From Bacteroidaceae bacterium (GTDB taxonomy: Bacteria; Bacteroidota; Bacteroidia; Bacteroidales; Bacteroidaceae), in the NCBI GenBank assembly GCA_017503065.1, contig JAFVTT010000030.1, forward strand, positions 1 through 61,693: 61,693 nt of DNA, in the 5' to 3' direction. Shown piece by piece: positions 15,916 through 23,594 of this stretch. Position numbers and translations under genes: made by a program. The notes under the pieces are model-generated. The model worked only from the letters and a program-made list of their open reading frames with translations. It ran no database searches and was not told where the DNA came from. How positions within the stretch are numbered: position 1 is the first letter of the stretch; each line of letters opens with the position of its first letter.

Positions 15916-17226
15916 CTACTTCACCAGCACCTTGCAAAGCATGTCCTGATACAGGCGGCTCTCTCCGACGGGAGAGTTGCGGTTTATTATGGCAAAGGCA
16001 TACCAGCGGCCGTTGCGTCCGTGGGCATAGCCGCAGAGGCTGGAGGCACCGATGCTGGTCAGAGTGCCCGTCTTGCAGAATATGCGGTTCTCGAACAAGG
16101 GACCGTTCATGCGGTATATCAGCGAACCGCGCCGTGTGGGATGGCCGGGTGTGGCCAGAGCCTCGTTTATCAGTATGTCCTTTATCTCAGGTTCTGTCCA
16201 GGCATAGCGCAGGAGGGCAAGGAGGAAATCGGCACTGACCATGTTTTCGGGTGAAAGGCCGGAACCGTCGTTCAGGGTGAAGTGACTGGTGTCATAGCCA
16301 AGGTTCTCGCGCAGGAAGGTCTCGAGTACCCCGCCTCTTCTGCCTGCCCCCGGGGTGTATCTGTCCTTGTAGTGGTGGACATGGTAGTGCAGGGCATCGG
16401 CCTTGATGTTGCTGCTGAAGATGAGCATGGGGGCGATGACATCGGTCATGTCCGTGGTCTTGCTCTTCAGCACGCGTGCCGTGGGATATATTTTCAGTCC
16501 CTCTTCCACGATGGGGCGTGGCGCGTCTATCCCAGCCTGTCTGAGCAATAGCCTTATCTCCTGTGCTATGCGTGGCGCACCCTTCAGCAGGATGGGCGTA
16601 CGGTTGTATGGTATGTCCCAGAAACTGGCCGTATGGTGTGCCCTCAGTGTGTCGGCACGCATCAGGTTCAGTATGAAGCGTCCGTCTATCTTGCGTATGC
16701 CTGCGCGGCTGATGGCATGGATGTATTCGTCCAGACTCTCCACCATGGGATTGTCGTCGGCCTGGAAGATGATGTCGCCATGCAGGGTGCCATGTGTCAG
16801 GGTTCCAGTCATCAGCACCTTTTCCGTGTATTTGTGGCCAGGCCCCAGACGCTTCAATGCCGATATGGCGGTGAGGAGTTTCAGGCTTGAAGCCGGAACC
16901 ATCAGTTCCTGGTCGTGCCATTGCAGGGCAGGGGTGTTGCTGCTTAGGTCCCACACGCTTACCGCTATGTCTGCCGTGTCCAGTCGGGTGGGGGAGGCGA
17001 TGAAGCGCAGCAGTTTCTCCGTCATGGCAGAGTCCGCCTCGTGCGTTGTGACCACCTTGCTTGGTTGGTATGCCTTTGCCTGCGTGTCTTCTTCGGATGC
17101 CTCTGCCCAATACTCGTGCAAGGCGTTGGCCGGCCACCATATCATCCATGCGCCAAAGGCAAGGACCATGCTCCAGAGCACAACCCTTACCCAGCGTTTA
17201 AGTCTGCGTTTCTTCTTTTTAGCCAT
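15916..17226 (-). CDS. dacB: D-alanyl-D-alanine carboxypeptidase / endopeptidase, PBP4 type (S13)
   Basis: A 436-residue penicillin-binding protein. A basic N-terminus precedes one membrane segment (about 14-32). The three active-site motifs are SSLK at 113-116, SSN in FSSNIKADAL, and KTG in CKTGTLTSIGASS. PBP4 enzymes cut the terminal D-Ala or D-Ala-mDAP cross-links of peptidoglycan in the periplasm. The start at 17226 (MAKKKKRR) is chosen because a TACCTTTG box lies 8 bases before it and the longer open frame lacks support. It is divergent from the next M16 gene. Confidence 0.88.
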   Translation of the reverse strand: MAKKKKRRLKRWVRVVLWSMVLAFGAWMIWWPANALHEYWAEASEEDTQAKAYQPSKVVTTHEADSAMTEKLLRFIASPTRLDTADIAVSVWDLSSNTPALQWHDQELMVPASSLKLLTAISALKRLGPGHKYTEKVLMTGTLTHGTLHGDIIFQADDNPMVESLDEYIHAISRAGIRKIDGRFILNLMRADTLRAHHTASFWDIPYNRTPILLKGAPRIAQEIRLLLRQAGIDAPRPIVEEGLKIYPTARVLKSKTTDMTDVIAPMLIFSSNIKADALHYHVHHYKDRYTPGAGRRGGVLETFLRENLGYDTSHFTLNDGSGLSPENMVSADFLLALLRYAWTEPEIKDILINEALATPGHPTRRGSLIYRMNGPLFENRIFCKTGTLTSIGASSLCGYAHGRNGRWYAFAIINRNSPVGESRLYQDMLCKVLVK

Positions 17227-17234
17227 ATTGCGTG

Positions 17235-17242
17235 CAAAGGTA
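17235..17242 (-). promoter_or_regulatory. -7 box of dacB
   Basis: Minus-strand TACCTTTG ends 8 bases before the dacB ATG. A -33 TTTG at the expected spacing is not evident. Confidence 0.5.
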
Positions 17243-17251
17243 CGGCATTTA

Positions 17252-17283
17252 TTTGGCAATCTACACACTAATTTATAACTTTG
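17252..17283 (+). promoter_or_regulatory. Promoter of the large M16 peptidase gene
   Basis: TTTG (17252-17255), 20 bp, TAACTTTG (17276-17283) matches the consensus exactly. The ATG at 17292 is 8 bases downstream. It lies in the short divergent region shared with dacB. Confidence 0.78.
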
Positions 17284-17291
17284 GCGTCAAA

Positions 17292-20123
17292 ATGACAAAA
17301 ACCAAACAAAATATGAAAAGAATTCTATCGCTTTTGCTGACACTTTGCATGGTTGCAGGTGTCAGCGCACAGTCTCTGCCACAGGATGCCGAGACACGCA
17401 AGGGCCAGTTGCCCAACGGCCTTACCTATTATGTCCGCAAGAACGTGAAGACACCCGGGCAGGCCAATTTCTACATTGCACAGAAGGTAGGCTCCGTTCA
17501 GGAGGAAGAGGAGCAGCGCGGCCTGGCCCACTTCCTGGAGCACATGTGCTTCAACGGTACCAAGCACTATCCCGGCGATGCCCTGTTGCGCTATCTGGAG
17601 GGCATCGGCGTGAAGTTCGGCCAGCAGTTGAATGCCTACACTTCCATCGATGAGACCGTATATAATATAAATAATGTACCCACGGCACGCACCTCCACCG
17701 TGGACAGTGTCCTGCTGATCCTGCACGACTGGAGTTGCGACCTCACCCTGGATGAGAAGGAGATTGACAAGGAGCGTGGCGTCATCCACGAGGAGTGGCG
17801 CCAGCGCAACTCTGCACAGATGCGCATACTGGACCGCCAGTTGCCCACACTGATGTCCAACAGCCGTCCCGGCAACCGCATGCCCATCGGTCTGATGTCC
17901 GTGGTGGACAACTTCCCCTACCAGGTTCTGCGCGACTATTACCACAAGTGGTACCGCCCCGACCTGCAGGCCATCATCGTGGTGGGCGACATCGACGTGG
18001 ACCGCACCGAGGCAAAGATAAAGGAGATGTTCTCTCCCATCGCCATGCCCGAGAATCCTGCCGAACGCATCTACTACGGCGTGGACGACAACGATCAGCC
18101 CATCGTGGTTACCGACCACGACCCCGAGCAGTCCATGACCATCGTGTCCCTGATGCAGAAGCACCAGCCCCTGTGGCCCGACGACCAGAAGAACACCGCA
18201 GAGTACCTGCGTCACAAGGCCGTCAAGTCCATGGTTACGGGCATGTTCGCCTCTCGCATGCAGGACATCCTTCAAAAACCCGAGACTCCGTACCTGATGG
18301 CTTCCTTCAACGAGGGCATGTTCCTCCTGTCCAAGGTGGCAAAGTGCACCGAGTCCTACATCGTACCCAAGGAGGGACAGATATACCCGGCCATCACATC
18401 TGCCGTGAAGGAGATGTGCACCATTCTGGACCATGGTTTCCTGCAGAGCGAACTGGACCGCCGCCGTGCCTCCTTCCTCTCTTCCATAGACCTCCAGTAC
18501 CAGAACCGCAACAAGCGCGAGAACTCTGCATTCATACAGGATTGCCTGGACAACTTCCTTGAGAACGAACCCCTTGTTTCCATCGAGGACGAGGTGAATG
18601 CCTACAAGCAGATTCTGCCCACCATCACACTGGATGAGGTGAACGCCCTGTATGCCAAGATGTTTACCCGCGACCTGAAGAACCTCGTTGTCCTGGTCAT
18701 GAACCCCGAGAAGGAAGGCTACACCCAGCTCACGGCCGACAGCCTCCTCATTGCCGTAAAGGCAGGTATGGACGCCAAGACCACAGCCTTTGTGGACGAG
18801 ACCGCCAGCGGTGCCTTGGTCAAGGATCTGCCCGCTCCCGGCACTATCGTGAAGAGCAAGGCCGGACGCTATGGCAGCAAGGAACTGACCCTGTCCAACG
18901 GTGTCCGCGTGATAATGCTTCCCACCACCCACAACGATAACGAGATTCTCATGCAGGCATACAGCCCCGGCGGTACCAACCGCTATGGTGCCGAGGACTA
19001 CATCACCCTGGAGGTTGCCGAAGAACTCTGCTCCGTTTCCAAGTTGGGAGGCTACAAGCAGACCGACATCCGCAAGATGCTTGCCGGCAAGCAGGCACAG
19101 GCTAACGGCAGCATGGGTTCGCAGAACGAGTACATCTCCGGCGGTTCTTCGCGTCAGGACCTGGAGACCATGATGCAGTTGGTGTACCTGCAGTTCCAGC
19201 CCCTCCAGCCCGACATGGATGCCGCACAGAACATGATGACCCAGTACTACACCATGCTTCAGGGCAAGGAAAACAATCCTCTTTCATGGTATGCAGACAG
19301 CGTTTCGTCTACTCTCTATGGCAAGAACCCACGCAACATCGTCATGAAGAAGGAACTTCTGCCTGCCATCAACTACCAGCGTGCCCTGGAGATTTGGGCC
19401 GACCGCTTTGCCGATGCTTCCGACTTCACATTCTTCTTCGTGGGAACCTTCAACGAGGACACCCTGTCCAAGTACTGCTGCCAGTATCTGGCCACCCTGC
19501 CCACCGTGAAGCGCAACGACAAGCCCGTCTATACCGACCTTGTCATCCGCAAGGGCAACATCCAGAACATCTACAAGGCAAAGATGGAACAGCCCCAGGC
19601 AATGGCCTCTCTGGTCATGCACACTCCTGCCAAGAAGAAGAACATCAAGGACGAAATCGTCATGAGCATACTGGGTCAGGCCATGCAGATGAACTACACC
19701 AAGACTATCCGCGAGGACCTTGGCGCCTCCTATGGCGTGGGTGCAAGTGGAAAACACTATGACGGCAACGACGGCAAGTGGAACTACATGTTCTCCGTTC
19801 AGGGCAACGTGAAGCCCGAGATGTACGACACCTGTCTGACCGTCATGCGCGAGGAACTCCGCAAGGTTGCCGCACAGGGTATCCCTGCCGAGTACATGCA
19901 GCGCGTGAAGGAATACATGCGCAAGACCTATCAGGAGCGCCAGAACAAGAACGGCGCATGGCTCTCATACCTGCAGAGTTACTACCGCTACGGCATAGAC
20001 GTACAGAAGGACTACCTCCCCACCCTGGAGAAGGTTAGCCAGAAGGACATCATGCGTGCTGCCAAGGCACTGGTGAACAGCAAGAACGAGGTTACCGTGG
20101 TAATACTTCCCGAAGAGAAATAA
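17292..20123 (+). CDS. Exported M16 family zinc peptidase (pitrilysin/insulinase type)
   Basis: A 943-residue two-domain M16 peptidase. A signal peptide follows a short basic start (KRILSLLLTLCMVAGVSAQ). The zinc motif HFLEH is at residues 80-84, with the downstream glutamate region in KERGVIHEEW. Four M16 folds are expected from the length. The second half has no HxxEH and is probably a structural partner (ELTLSNGVRVIMLPTTHNDNE). It would act in the periplasm or outer envelope on peptides. ATG at 17313 is an alternative start that begins directly with the signal peptide. Confidence 0.9.
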   Translation: MTKTKQNMKRILSLLLTLCMVAGVSAQSLPQDAETRKGQLPNGLTYYVRKNVKTPGQANFYIAQKVGSVQEEEEQRGLAHFLEHMCFNGTKHYPGDALLRYLEGIGVKFGQQLNAYTSIDETVYNINNVPTARTSTVDSVLLILHDWSCDLTLDEKEIDKERGVIHEEWRQRNSAQMRILDRQLPTLMSNSRPGNRMPIGLMSVVDNFPYQVLRDYYHKWYRPDLQAIIVVGDIDVDRTEAKIKEMFSPIAMPENPAERIYYGVDDNDQPIVVTDHDPEQSMTIVSLMQKHQPLWPDDQKNTAEYLRHKAVKSMVTGMFASRMQDILQKPETPYLMASFNEGMFLLSKVAKCTESYIVPKEGQIYPAITSAVKEMCTILDHGFLQSELDRRRASFLSSIDLQYQNRNKRENSAFIQDCLDNFLENEPLVSIEDEVNAYKQILPTITLDEVNALYAKMFTRDLKNLVVLVMNPEKEGYTQLTADSLLIAVKAGMDAKTTAFVDETASGALVKDLPAPGTIVKSKAGRYGSKELTLSNGVRVIMLPTTHNDNEILMQAYSPGGTNRYGAEDYITLEVAEELCSVSKLGGYKQTDIRKMLAGKQAQANGSMGSQNEYISGGSSRQDLETMMQLVYLQFQPLQPDMDAAQNMMTQYYTMLQGKENNPLSWYADSVSSTLYGKNPRNIVMKKELLPAINYQRALEIWADRFADASDFTFFFVGTFNEDTLSKYCCQYLATLPTVKRNDKPVYTDLVIRKGNIQNIYKAKMEQPQAMASLVMHTPAKKKNIKDEIVMSILGQAMQMNYTKTIREDLGASYGVGASGKHYDGNDGKWNYMFSVQGNVKPEMYDTCLTVMREELRKVAAQGIPAEYMQRVKEYMRKTYQERQNKNGAWLSYLQSYYRYGIDVQKDYLPTLEKVSQKDIMRAAKALVNSKNEVTVVILPEEK

Positions 20124-20152
20124 TATAACTTACACCTTATATAATAATATAA

Positions 20153-20863
20153 ATGGAATACAACAATTATTACGACAAAGGCCAGGCACTGGCTCAGAGC
20201 AGTGTCTTCGCCGTACTTATGCGCAATGTTTATACGTGGATGGCTTGTGGCTTGGCCATGACCGCCCTTACCGCCATGATAGTGGGACGCAACGAGAACT
20301 GGGTATATACCATTGCCACCAGTGGCATGTATTGGGGATTGCTCATTGCCGAGGTGGTGCTGGTGCTGTTCCTGTCTGCCCGTATCCACAAGATGTCCTT
20401 TGCCACGGCAGGACTGATGTTTGCCGCCTATGCAATACTGAACGGCGTTACCATGTCCTTCATAATGCTTGTCTATACGGCAGAGAGCATAGCCCAGGCA
20501 TTCTTCGTTACGGCCGGCACCTTCGGCGGCATGTCGCTGGTGGGTTATTTCACCAAGAAAGACCTGTCGGTCATGGGACGTACCCTGATGATGGCGCTCA
20601 TTGGCCTTATCATTGCCACCGCGGTAAACATCTTTTGGCAGAACAGCATATTGGCATCCATACTGAACTATGCCGGTGTCATCATCTTCGTCGGCCTTAC
20701 TGCCTACGACACACAGAAGATAAAGGTAATGTTCCAGCAAGTCCAGCACGCAGGTATCAACGACGAGACCAACAAGCTGGCCCTTATGGGCAGTCTGACG
20801 CTGTACCTGGACTTCATCAACCTCTTCCTCTACATCCTGCGCCTCTTCGGCGACAGAAAGTAG
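20153..20863 (+). CDS. Bax inhibitor-1 / YccA family membrane protein
   Basis: A 236-residue integral membrane protein with seven predicted hydrophobic segments and the BI-1 C-terminal block (GLTAYDTQKIK, followed by LALMGSLTLYLDFINLFLYILRLFG). Family members form pH-sensitive calcium leaks in other bacteria, or interact with FtsH-type proteases; the role here is not known. It follows the M16 gene by 29 bases, so co-transcription is likely, and ends before a strong terminator. Confidence 0.92.
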   Translation: MEYNNYYDKGQALAQSSVFAVLMRNVYTWMACGLAMTALTAMIVGRNENWVYTIATSGMYWGLLIAEVVLVLFLSARIHKMSFATAGLMFAAYAILNGVTMSFIMLVYTAESIAQAFFVTAGTFGGMSLVGYFTKKDLSVMGRTLMMALIGLIIATAVNIFWQNSILASILNYAGVIIFVGLTAYDTQKIKVMFQQVQHAGINDETNKLALMGSLTLYLDFINLFLYILRLFGDRK

Positions 20864-20887
20864 GTGCCCTTTAGAATAAAAACCAAG

Positions 20888-20920
20888 CAGGGGGATATGC
20901 TCGTCAGGCATATCCCCCTG
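20888..20920. terminator. Bidirectional intrinsic terminator
   Basis: A perfect 13-bp stem (20888-20900 with 20908-20920, CAGGGGGATATGC) and a 7-nt loop lie between convergent genes. T-rich sequence follows on both strands (TCTTAT to the right; the complement of ATAAAAACC to the left). Confidence 0.9.
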
Positions 20921-20939
20921 TCTTATAGGACAGATTCTT

Positions 20940-22091
20940 CTAAAACTTGGCGTACTGCGGATTGCTGTCCTCCTTGATGGCAATGCACTCCATCTCAATA
21001 AGCCATGTGGGGCGGCAAACTGGAGCCAGGGTGATGACCGTAGGAATCTCAGGGAAGCGCTCCTTGAACATGTCGCGTACAAGCGCATAGTCGGCTGTGT
21101 CGCGCAGGTAGACGATAATCTGTGCGCAGTGTTCCATGGTCATGCCGGCCTCTTCCAGCAGTTTCTCCACGTTCTCCCACATGCGCAGGGTCTGCTTGCG
21201 GATGTCCCCCACATGCACCACCTCGCCCTGGTTGTCTATGCTTGCCGTGCCGGAAATGTAGGCATGGTCGCGGTCGCCGTACTGCATCAGTGTGCCGCGC
21301 TCGAAGGTGACTCCGTAGTCGCTGGTACGGTTCAGGTGGGTGGGGGCATAGAGATAGCGCTGCTGCTCGGATTGGAAACCGGTCAGTGCGTATGCTCCCA
21401 ACTGCACGAGGGCCTTGGGGTCAGAAGGGTTGCCGCCGATGCCAGTGGAGGAGATATAGTGTGTGTCTGCCGTCAGACCTATGTAGTTGAAATAGTTGCG
21501 TCGTGCCACCACAAGTCCGTGGTATTGTGTGTCCACGTCGCGCACGAAGAACCATGTGCGTATGCAGTTGTCGGCAATGGAGGCCTGGTGCGATGCAAGC
21601 GCCTGTTCGTATTGTCCCAGCAGGGTCTGTGTCTGCTGGTGGCTGTCGCCCTGGTTGTCCATCAGTCCCATGGTCCAGATGTGGCGGTAGCCGTTGTGGC
21701 TCACCACCGTGGAACCGGCCTGGTCGGCAAGGTATTCCATCTCCATGCCCTGCTGCATGTATATCCACAGGGCCACCTTGCTTCCGTCCAGAGGAGGCTG
21801 CTGTATGTAACTTATGGTGCAATGGGAACCGTCCTTCTGCATGAGGGGTTGCTGGTTGGTGCTGTCGGACAGGAAGTAGCGCTTGAACACGGTTTGCGCC
21901 CCTTCCAGTTCGGGCATTTCCATCATTCTTTTCTCGGCCAGGCGTATGCGGTTATATTGTTCCTGGAACATTTCTCCCCGTGGTTCCACATGCAGGATGG
22001 CATGCCACTCCTTGGTGCCGCTACCTGTGGAAAAGGATGAGATTTCAATCTCTACGCCCAGTTCCCTGATACTTGTTTGTAGGTATTTCAT
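20940..22091 (-). CDS. RidA/YjgF-fold protein, chorismatase-like two-domain form
   Basis: A 383-residue protein. The C-terminal 130 residues resemble RidA/YjgF (HAYISGTASIDNQGEVVHVGDIRKQT, AGMTMEHCAQIIVYLRD). The middle block (CIRTWFFVRDVDTQYHGLVVARRNYF) resembles the chorismatase group (FkbO/XanB2-like), which pairs such a core with an N-terminal RidA-like domain. Whether it acts on chorismate is unknown, and no partner pathway genes are near. The start at 22091 (MKYLQTS) is chosen because TACCTTTG ends 4 bases before it. Confidence 0.7.
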   Translation of the reverse strand: MKYLQTSIRELGVEIEISSFSTGSGTKEWHAILHVEPRGEMFQEQYNRIRLAEKRMMEMPELEGAQTVFKRYFLSDSTNQQPLMQKDGSHCTISYIQQPPLDGSKVALWIYMQQGMEMEYLADQAGSTVVSHNGYRHIWTMGLMDNQGDSHQQTQTLLGQYEQALASHQASIADNCIRTWFFVRDVDTQYHGLVVARRNYFNYIGLTADTHYISSTGIGGNPSDPKALVQLGAYALTGFQSEQQRYLYAPTHLNRTSDYGVTFERGTLMQYGDRDHAYISGTASIDNQGEVVHVGDIRKQTLRMWENVEKLLEEAGMTMEHCAQIIVYLRDTADYALVRDMFKERFPEIPTVITLAPVCRPTWLIEMECIAIKEDSNPQYAKF

Positions 22092-22095
22092 GTCG

Positions 22096-22103
22096 CAAAG
22101 GTA
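22096..22103 (-). promoter_or_regulatory. -7 box of the RidA-like gene
   Basis: Minus-strand TACCTTTG lies 4 bases before the ATG at 22091. No clear -33 element was seen. Confidence 0.5.
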
Positions 22104-22146
22104 CAAAAAAATGAATAACGAAGCATGTGCGGTGCGGAATTATTTA

Positions 22147-22154
22147 TAACTTTG
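22147..22154 (+). promoter_or_regulatory. -7 box of the hemerythrin-like/LuxR regulator gene
   Basis: TAACTTTG followed by C fits the -7 consensus, 57 bases before the ATG at 22212. The expected -33 TTTG is absent, which fits a promoter that needs an activator. Confidence 0.45.
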
Positions 22155-22211
22155 CGCAAGAAATACACAAACATAGTTACCGGCCAGCCGTGCCTTTGAT
22201 ATAATACAGTT

Positions 22212-23186
22212 ATGACCGACAAGTACAGAGCATCCGACCCCATGAGTGAACTGATAAGCGACGACTACCGCATGTTGCAGGTGATCAGCCGTTTCGGACT
22301 GGCATTCGGCTTTGGCGATGCCAGCATACAGACCGTGTGCAGGGAGTGTGGTGTGGATGTGCCCACGTTCCTGGCAGTCGTGAACTTCATCAGGGGTGGC
22401 GACCACGTGAAGGTCAGCGAACTGGTGGACGATGTGGACGTAAACGCCCTGATGGAGTACCTGAAGAAGTCGCACTCCTATTTCGTAGACTTCCGCCTGC
22501 CGGCCATAAAGCGCAAGTTGTTGGAGGCCATAGGGGTGTCCAGCAACCAGATTGCCGTGCTGATACTTAAATTCTATGACGAGTATGCCGCCGAGGTGTC
22601 GCGCCACATGGACTATGAAAACCACCACGTGCATCCCTATGTGGAGCAGTTGCTGGCAGGACGCCTGCCCGACTCGGAGCATGGCTTCCATATCCTCAGC
22701 CACCGCCATCAGGACAACCATAGCAGTATCGAGAAGAGTTCGTCGGAACTGAAGAACATCCTCATCAAGTACTATCCTGCCAAGAGCAATGTGCAGTTGC
22801 TCAACGAGGTGCTCATGGACATCTACATGATGGAGGAGGACATGCTCAGCCATTGCCGTCTGGAGGACCACCTCTTTGCCGAGTGCGTGCACCGTCTGGA
22901 GGACGAGGTGCGCCTGCGTGGGACCCAGCAGGCCGAGGAAGAGGCGGTTGCCACTCCCCGTGCAGAATCTGCCGACAGCCTTTCCGACCGTGAGAAGGAA
23001 GTCATCGTGGAGGTGGTGAAGGGCCTTTCCAACAAGGAGATTGCCGAGAACATGTTCATCTCCGTGAATACCGTCATGACGCACCGTCGCAACATATCCA
23101 AGAAACTGAACATCCACTCTCCTGCCGGCCTGACCATATATGCCATAGTGAATGGTCTGGTCAAGTTGGACGAGATAGAGTTGTAA
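22212..23186 (+). CDS. Hemerythrin-like (RIC-type) domain fused to LuxR-type HTH regulator
   Basis: A 324-residue protein. Residues 20-60 resemble the DUF542 start of RIC/ScdA iron-repair proteins, but the usual Cys-Cys pair is replaced (GLAFGFGD). Residues 80-235 hold hemerythrin-like ligands: H88, H132 with E136 and nearby H141, HRHQDNH at 164-170, H214 and the LEDHLF block at 218-222. Residues 255-320 are a LuxR-type HTH (LSDREKEVIVEVVKGLSNKEIAENM, SVNTVMTHRRNISKKL). A di-iron oxygen, NO or redox sensor controlling transcription is inferred. The gene stands alone between an antisense RidA-like gene and a long leader region. Confidence 0.8.
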   Translation: MTDKYRASDPMSELISDDYRMLQVISRFGLAFGFGDASIQTVCRECGVDVPTFLAVVNFIRGGDHVKVSELVDDVDVNALMEYLKKSHSYFVDFRLPAIKRKLLEAIGVSSNQIAVLILKFYDEYAAEVSRHMDYENHHVHPYVEQLLAGRLPDSEHGFHILSHRHQDNHSSIEKSSSELKNILIKYYPAKSNVQLLNEVLMDIYMMEEDMLSHCRLEDHLFAECVHRLEDEVRLRGTQQAEEEAVATPRAESADSLSDREKEVIVEVVKGLSNKEIAENMFISVNTVMTHRRNISKKLNIHSPAGLTIYAIVNGLVKLDEIEL

Positions 23187-23331
23187 TGCAGGGACATAGT
23201 TGCCCAAGTTGTAATTATTTAGGGCGGCATGCATTTTTTGCCTAAAATATTTTGCCGTTTACTTGGAATGTTGTACTTTTACACCCTGAAAACCATGTAA
23301 AATAACGTAATTCACGATCTGTGATGCAGTA

Positions 23332-23396
23332 CACACAAACCAAATCCGTCTTGCCGATGCCAGAGACTTGTTCCTATGGCAAGAGGGTTTTGTGTG
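23332..23396. promoter_or_regulatory. Long stem-loop in the leader region
   Basis: CACACAAACC (23332-23341) pairs with GGTTTTGTGTG (23386-23396) with one bulge. Nested inside, TCTTGCC (23349-23355) pairs exactly with GGCAAGA (23378-23384). It may be a terminator of the upstream regulator gene or an RNA leader structure. Confidence 0.55.
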
Positions 23397-23414
23397 CTGA
23401 TATACAGTCTGTTA

Positions 23415-23426
23415 CCCCCCCCCCCC
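23415..23426. repeat. Homopolymer of twelve C
   Basis: An uninterrupted C12 tract, 169 bases before the ATG of a secreted protein gene. It is the only such long homopolymer seen in the window. Confidence 0.9.
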
Positions 23427-23474
23427 ATTCCGTTTCCTTATAGGTCTTGTAGCATTCCCTACAAACCAAATTCT

Positions 23475-23501
23475 TAGGTGTACTGAAGTTCAGTATGCCT
23501 A
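23475..23501. promoter_or_regulatory. 27-bp imperfect palindrome, operator-like
   Basis: TAGGTGTACTGAA, a central G, and TTCAGTATGCCTA form a palindrome with two mismatched pairs, about 94 bases before the ATG at 23595. The form suits a dimeric regulator or a small hairpin. Confidence 0.5.
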
Positions 23502-23594
23502 TAGTTCCGTTGCCTCATGCGGATAGGTATGGGATACTGCTGTTTGTAATCAACAATCAACAATCAATAATTATTAACCAAAACAAACTATCTT

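Larger units (their letters stand above)
23187..23594. other. Long upstream region of the secreted protein gene
   Basis: About 400 bases with no gene. It contains a long imperfect stem (23332-23396), a run of twelve C (23415-23426), a 27-bp imperfect palindrome (23475-23501) and a CAATCAACAAT direct repeat just before the gene (about 23550-23570). A -7-like TACTTTTA occurs near 23274. The region looks regulatory. Confidence 0.65.
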
